NCBI GenBank assembly: GCA_963693365.1
Contig: CAVNZM010000001.1
Span: forward strand, 11,532,001-11,596,000
Direction of reading: 5' to 3'
Source of the DNA: Amoebidium appalachense
Taxonomy: Eukaryota > Ichthyosporea
Length of the DNA: 64,000 nucleotides
Below are positions 60,608 through 64,000 of this stretch, piece by piece. Numbering within the stretch: the first letter of the stretch is position 1; each line of letters begins with the position of its first letter. A model generated the notes under the pieces. That model was not told the origin of the DNA and did not search any database. It was given only the letters and a program-made list of their open reading frames with translations. A program made the translations under genes and the position numbers.

Positions 60608-63165
60608 TTGCCAACGGGCACGTGACACGTAAAGGAGACCGTTTATTGGTTGAATATCAACCGTTTTTTAATTAGGGGCACTACTTGGCTCCTAATCCCT
60701 TGCCGTCTATACAACCAAAAGTAAGCTCGCGCACACACGTGTACACAAGCACACACACTCACACACTCACACACTCACACACACTACACACACACTCACT
60801 CACTCACTCACACACACTCACACACTCACACACACTCACACTCACACTCACACACACTCACACACTCACACACACTCACACACACAAAGGTACACGTGAA
60901 CGAACGAAATGAATGAATGACTAACTTTTGAAAGTGGCCTCTAATGTAGTTTACGAGAGAAAGCCTTGCATGCATTCGAGTTAATTTTAGTTTGATCTAG
61001 GTTTCCTATATGTATCATCTCGGTGCATTTTTTAATCTTGGGTTTATTTAACCTCTCGCACTATATATACTGGAAAGAGAGGTTTGACGTTCAAGTGCTC
61101 CGTAGAAGGAAGGGTTAAGGACTGGTTTTTTTTTGGAGCGTCTTGCTGGCAAGGCTCGTTATCGTTACGTTCTCTTTTTATGACTATCTTTCTCGGTCAA
61201 AGTGTAATTTTTCCCCCCGCTTTTTTCAAGGTTTACCCCATACATAAAATATTGCAGTGTGACTCACTGGAAGTCAAAGGTACAAAGATGCCGTGAAACG
61301 CGCTCTCCCTCTCTCTCTCTCTCTCCCCTCCCCCTTTCCCCTTCCTTCACACATACACACACACTCTCTCTCTCTCCCTGTCTCCCCCCTCCCCCCCTCC
61401 CCCCCCCGGGGGCTTCTCCCCCCCTCTTTTCCCCTAGTCACACTCCATCCCTCCTCAGCTCTTTCCTCTCGAGCTCAGCTCTTTCCTCCCCCACCCCCCC
61501 ACCCCCCCCCCACCCCCCACCCCCCCCCCTCTTTTTTTTTCCCTCCCTTCTTCTTTTCCTCCTCGCCTCGTTCCTCTAGGGTAATAAATGGGCTGAGTCC
61601 GTATGTTAATGTTGGCGGGGAGGGAGGGGGCCTCATTTTTATAATGAATGTGGGGTTCAACCAATCATGGACCATGGCCACACATCGCATCATCAAGACT
61701 TAGGATGGTGAAACTTCAGCTGTTATGTGGACGACCAGTGATTTTGTTACCCTGGTGCTGCACATCCGAGCAGCGAGACTGCACACATGCAAAGGTGTGC
61801 ATATGATACATTTCGCATTTGGGCGGTCGCCAGTTTGTAGCTCCATTGGTAGAGCATTTTGTACTGCCAGAATTACCACGGCAGGACCACTTCCAATGAA
61901 AATGTTATGGGTTCAAAATAAGATTGTTAAAGTAATCCTAACTTTTCAAATTCTACCACTCCTCGATCCATAACTCGTTCATACTGTTAAAGTATATGGT
62001 TCCTTAAGTTAACACTTGAATTCTCCTCATACTGATTGTACTAACTCGTTTCCTATAACTGGAATAGCTGATAACATGTTAGTCACACAGTTGCCATGGC
62101 ATCAGATTTATCATACCGATAAATTGACACGAAGACTCACCTTCTTATCTATACGATAAGCAGTTTCTCGCATTAATTGTGTTTTGCAACTTGCACCGTT
62201 TCAGGATTTCAAATTGCACACCAAGTGCTTTTTCAACTAGCTGGATTTCATAATTCAGTGCTACTGTGATTGTAATCAGTGTAAATTATGTCAAAAAGGA
62301 TCATATGACCATGAAAGTTTCTCAATACATGCAGTGGATACTGATGTTCCGGTATCATAGGGCAATCTTTTTTGTGAGACTTAGGCCAGTGGTGTGCCAC
62401 TGGTTTTTCGACACGACATGGGAGGAAAGGGAACATGTGTGGGTGTGTCTGTGGGTGTGTGTGTGTGTGTCTGTGTGTCTGTGTGTGCGTGTGTGCTACA
62501 TGTGTGCGTGTGCATGTGTGTACGCGAGCGCGCGCGCGCCCGTAGCCGCGCACCCACGTATGTGTGTGTGTGAAAGGTTAAGGACCAGGTCAAGGATGGG
62601 GGTTGGGTTTAATGGCTGAGGAGTAAGAGGGAAGGGACTGTGACTTAAAAAAAAAAAAAAAAAAAAAGAAGAAGTCCCTTGTTTTTCGAGAGCATCTCCA
62701 TCATCATCATGTGTGTAGTCTCATAAAGACAGTATTATTTCAGCATTTGTTTATGGCGACCAAGACTTTCCAAGCATGCGTTATGGCTGCAGCGAAAGCT
62801 TCAAAAAACTGCTTCTCAAGGTGAGATGCAAGGACGTATGGGCTGGTCACTTGGATGTGTGTGTGTGTGTGTGCACCGCTGATAGTATAGTTTGGCACTA
62901 TTTTTGGTGCTTGATTGTGGGGAAAAGGATTTCATATGGTTTGATACACTGTTCGTAATAGCCATCGAATTGGCTCCGCCAGCCATGCCAGGCTAAACAT
63001 TCTGTCCATAAAAACTTATCAAGTTGCAACTCTTACTAGACAACCTCCGTTTTCATATTTACGTTTTCATTCTTCGTCATAAAGGTCTGCATCTTCCCAC
63101 AGGAGAGCAAAGAGAGGGGCATGAATTTTCCGCCCACCTACCCCTGGTTGTACATGCCCGTTTGC

Positions 63166-63196
<31 letters not shown>

Positions 63197-63379
63197 GCCG
63201 CCGCGGGACCCCGATGCCTCCCAACCTTTAAACGCGATTCGCAGTTCGTGTGCGGAGGAGTGGGGGGGAAGGGGGGGGGGGGGGGGGGGGAGGAAGGTCA
63301 GGAACAGTAGATTCAAATATCCACAAACCAAATTTATTGTATTATCACCCTGCCAGTGAATCTTGGGGAAAGGTGGGCG

Positions 63380-63413
<34 letters not shown>

Positions 63414-63582
63414 AGATTGCCGCTACTAACTTTTGGTGGTCACTTGTAACGACGTCATACTTTAAGCACGTAACAAGCAGTATGGCTTAGTTTCTAATTT
63501 CCTACGTTTGGTTGCGCCATACGGCACATATTTCATCACACAGCCTATGTGATTACGGTATTGGTTCTGTAAGTTCTGTAAC

Positions 63583-63618
<36 letters not shown>

Positions 63619-64000
63619 CTCCCCCCCGTTCCCCCACCGGAAAAAAAACATTCCACATCGATACCCATCCTATGCCAATATTTGCTACCCGGTCCACCTA
63701 CTCGCCTAACCACCCACAACCACACACCCACACACACACACACAAACACACACACAAACTCCTCTTCAACACTCTCCTCTCCCCCCCACCTCCCCCTCCC
63801 CCCCCCCCCCCCCCCCCCCCAACCCCACCCAACCCCACCCCCTCCCCTCCCCCCTCCACCCCCACTTCAGTTTGGTGCCACTTTCGGCTCTTGATTGTGG
63901 GACAGGATCTGTTTTCAGATTTATGTTTTAGTTCTTCGTCACATAGGTCTGCATCTCCCAAAATGAGAGTAACGGGAAAGGGTATGGTGTTCTCCACCTA
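60608..64000. other. Terminal intergenic region
   Basis: It contains CA/CACT repeats (60730-60885), pyrimidine-rich sequence (61300-61570), a tRNA-like relic (61838-61920), GT-rich sequence (62430-62570), and C, G and C homopolymer blocks (63168-63196, 63260-63290, 63383-63412, 63583-63616). Related sequences at 62885-63140 and 63868-63980 form a direct repeat. No gene is supported. Confidence 0.6.
61838..61920 (+). repeat. tRNA-derived sequence (tRNA relic or SINE head)
   Basis: TAGCTCCATTGGTAGAGC is a good D-arm and A box with a GCTC/GAGC stem, and GGGTTCAAAATAAG about 45 nt later resembles a B box. The anticodon region (CTGCC, 9-11 nt, GGCAG) has too large a loop, and no acceptor stem pairs. 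It is therefore a relic or a SINE promoter, not a working tRNA gene. Confidence 0.35.

Noticed and set aside
62248-62553. Minus-strand frame with HHWPKSHKKDC, resembling the end of a MYND zinc finger
   Set aside because: The upstream Cys pairs of a MYND domain are absent, the frame enters a CA repeat, and no acceptor or neighbouring exon was found; probably chance or a relic.

Overview
This is nuclear DNA of a eukaryote. Genes are split by canonical GT-AG introns (at least one probable GC-AG intron), and exons encode spliceosomal, ER-fusion and mitochondrial-import proteins. A SEY1/RHD3-type ER-fusion GTPase, where animals use atlastin, argues against an animal. The likely source is a free-living protist or alga with intron-rich genes and a large repeat load; I cannot place it further from sequence alone.

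Layout. 1-700 (-): first 92 residues of a Cys/Met-metabolism PLP enzyme. 6466-20040 (-): SEY1/RHD3 GTPase, 18 exons recovered, last exon not located. 22987-25036 (+): MIA40/CHCHD4 oxidoreductase, 3 exons, divergent from SEY1. 25.8-30.7 kb: retroelement cluster, with a 5'-truncated and frameshifted non-LTR reverse transcriptase, then a palindrome of about 1.55 kb made of two inverted copies of a related element's C-terminal region. 31563-34148 (-): SmD1 (SNRPD1), 4 exons, apparently complete. 39320-41902 (+): unrecognised six-helix membrane protein, 5 exons. 44402-55468 (-): UBE3A-type HECT ubiquitin ligase with AZUL zinc finger, 10 exons, catalytic Cys present. 56615-60607 (+): small voltage-sensor-domain protein, 6 exons. 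60.6-64 kb: repeats only.

The genes do not form a pathway; they are separate housekeeping functions. The dominant non-coding theme is extreme simple-sequence load: G or C homopolymers up to 114 nt, CA/TG, GA/CT and TA arrays, often only a few bases from splice sites. Embedded in this is a less expected pattern. In at least six introns of three genes, short pieces of the exon edge plus its splice site are repeated as degenerate copies inside the adjoining intron, usually with the GT kept. Similar duplications affect a stop-codon region and non-coding units flanked by homopolymers. This suggests tandem duplication driven by simple repeats that repeatedly copies exon borders, seeding decoy splice sites and lengthening introns. 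It is the most interesting signal in the window.

Exon joins were inferred by reading splice sites and checking reading phase by hand. All joins given keep phase, but none has transcript support.
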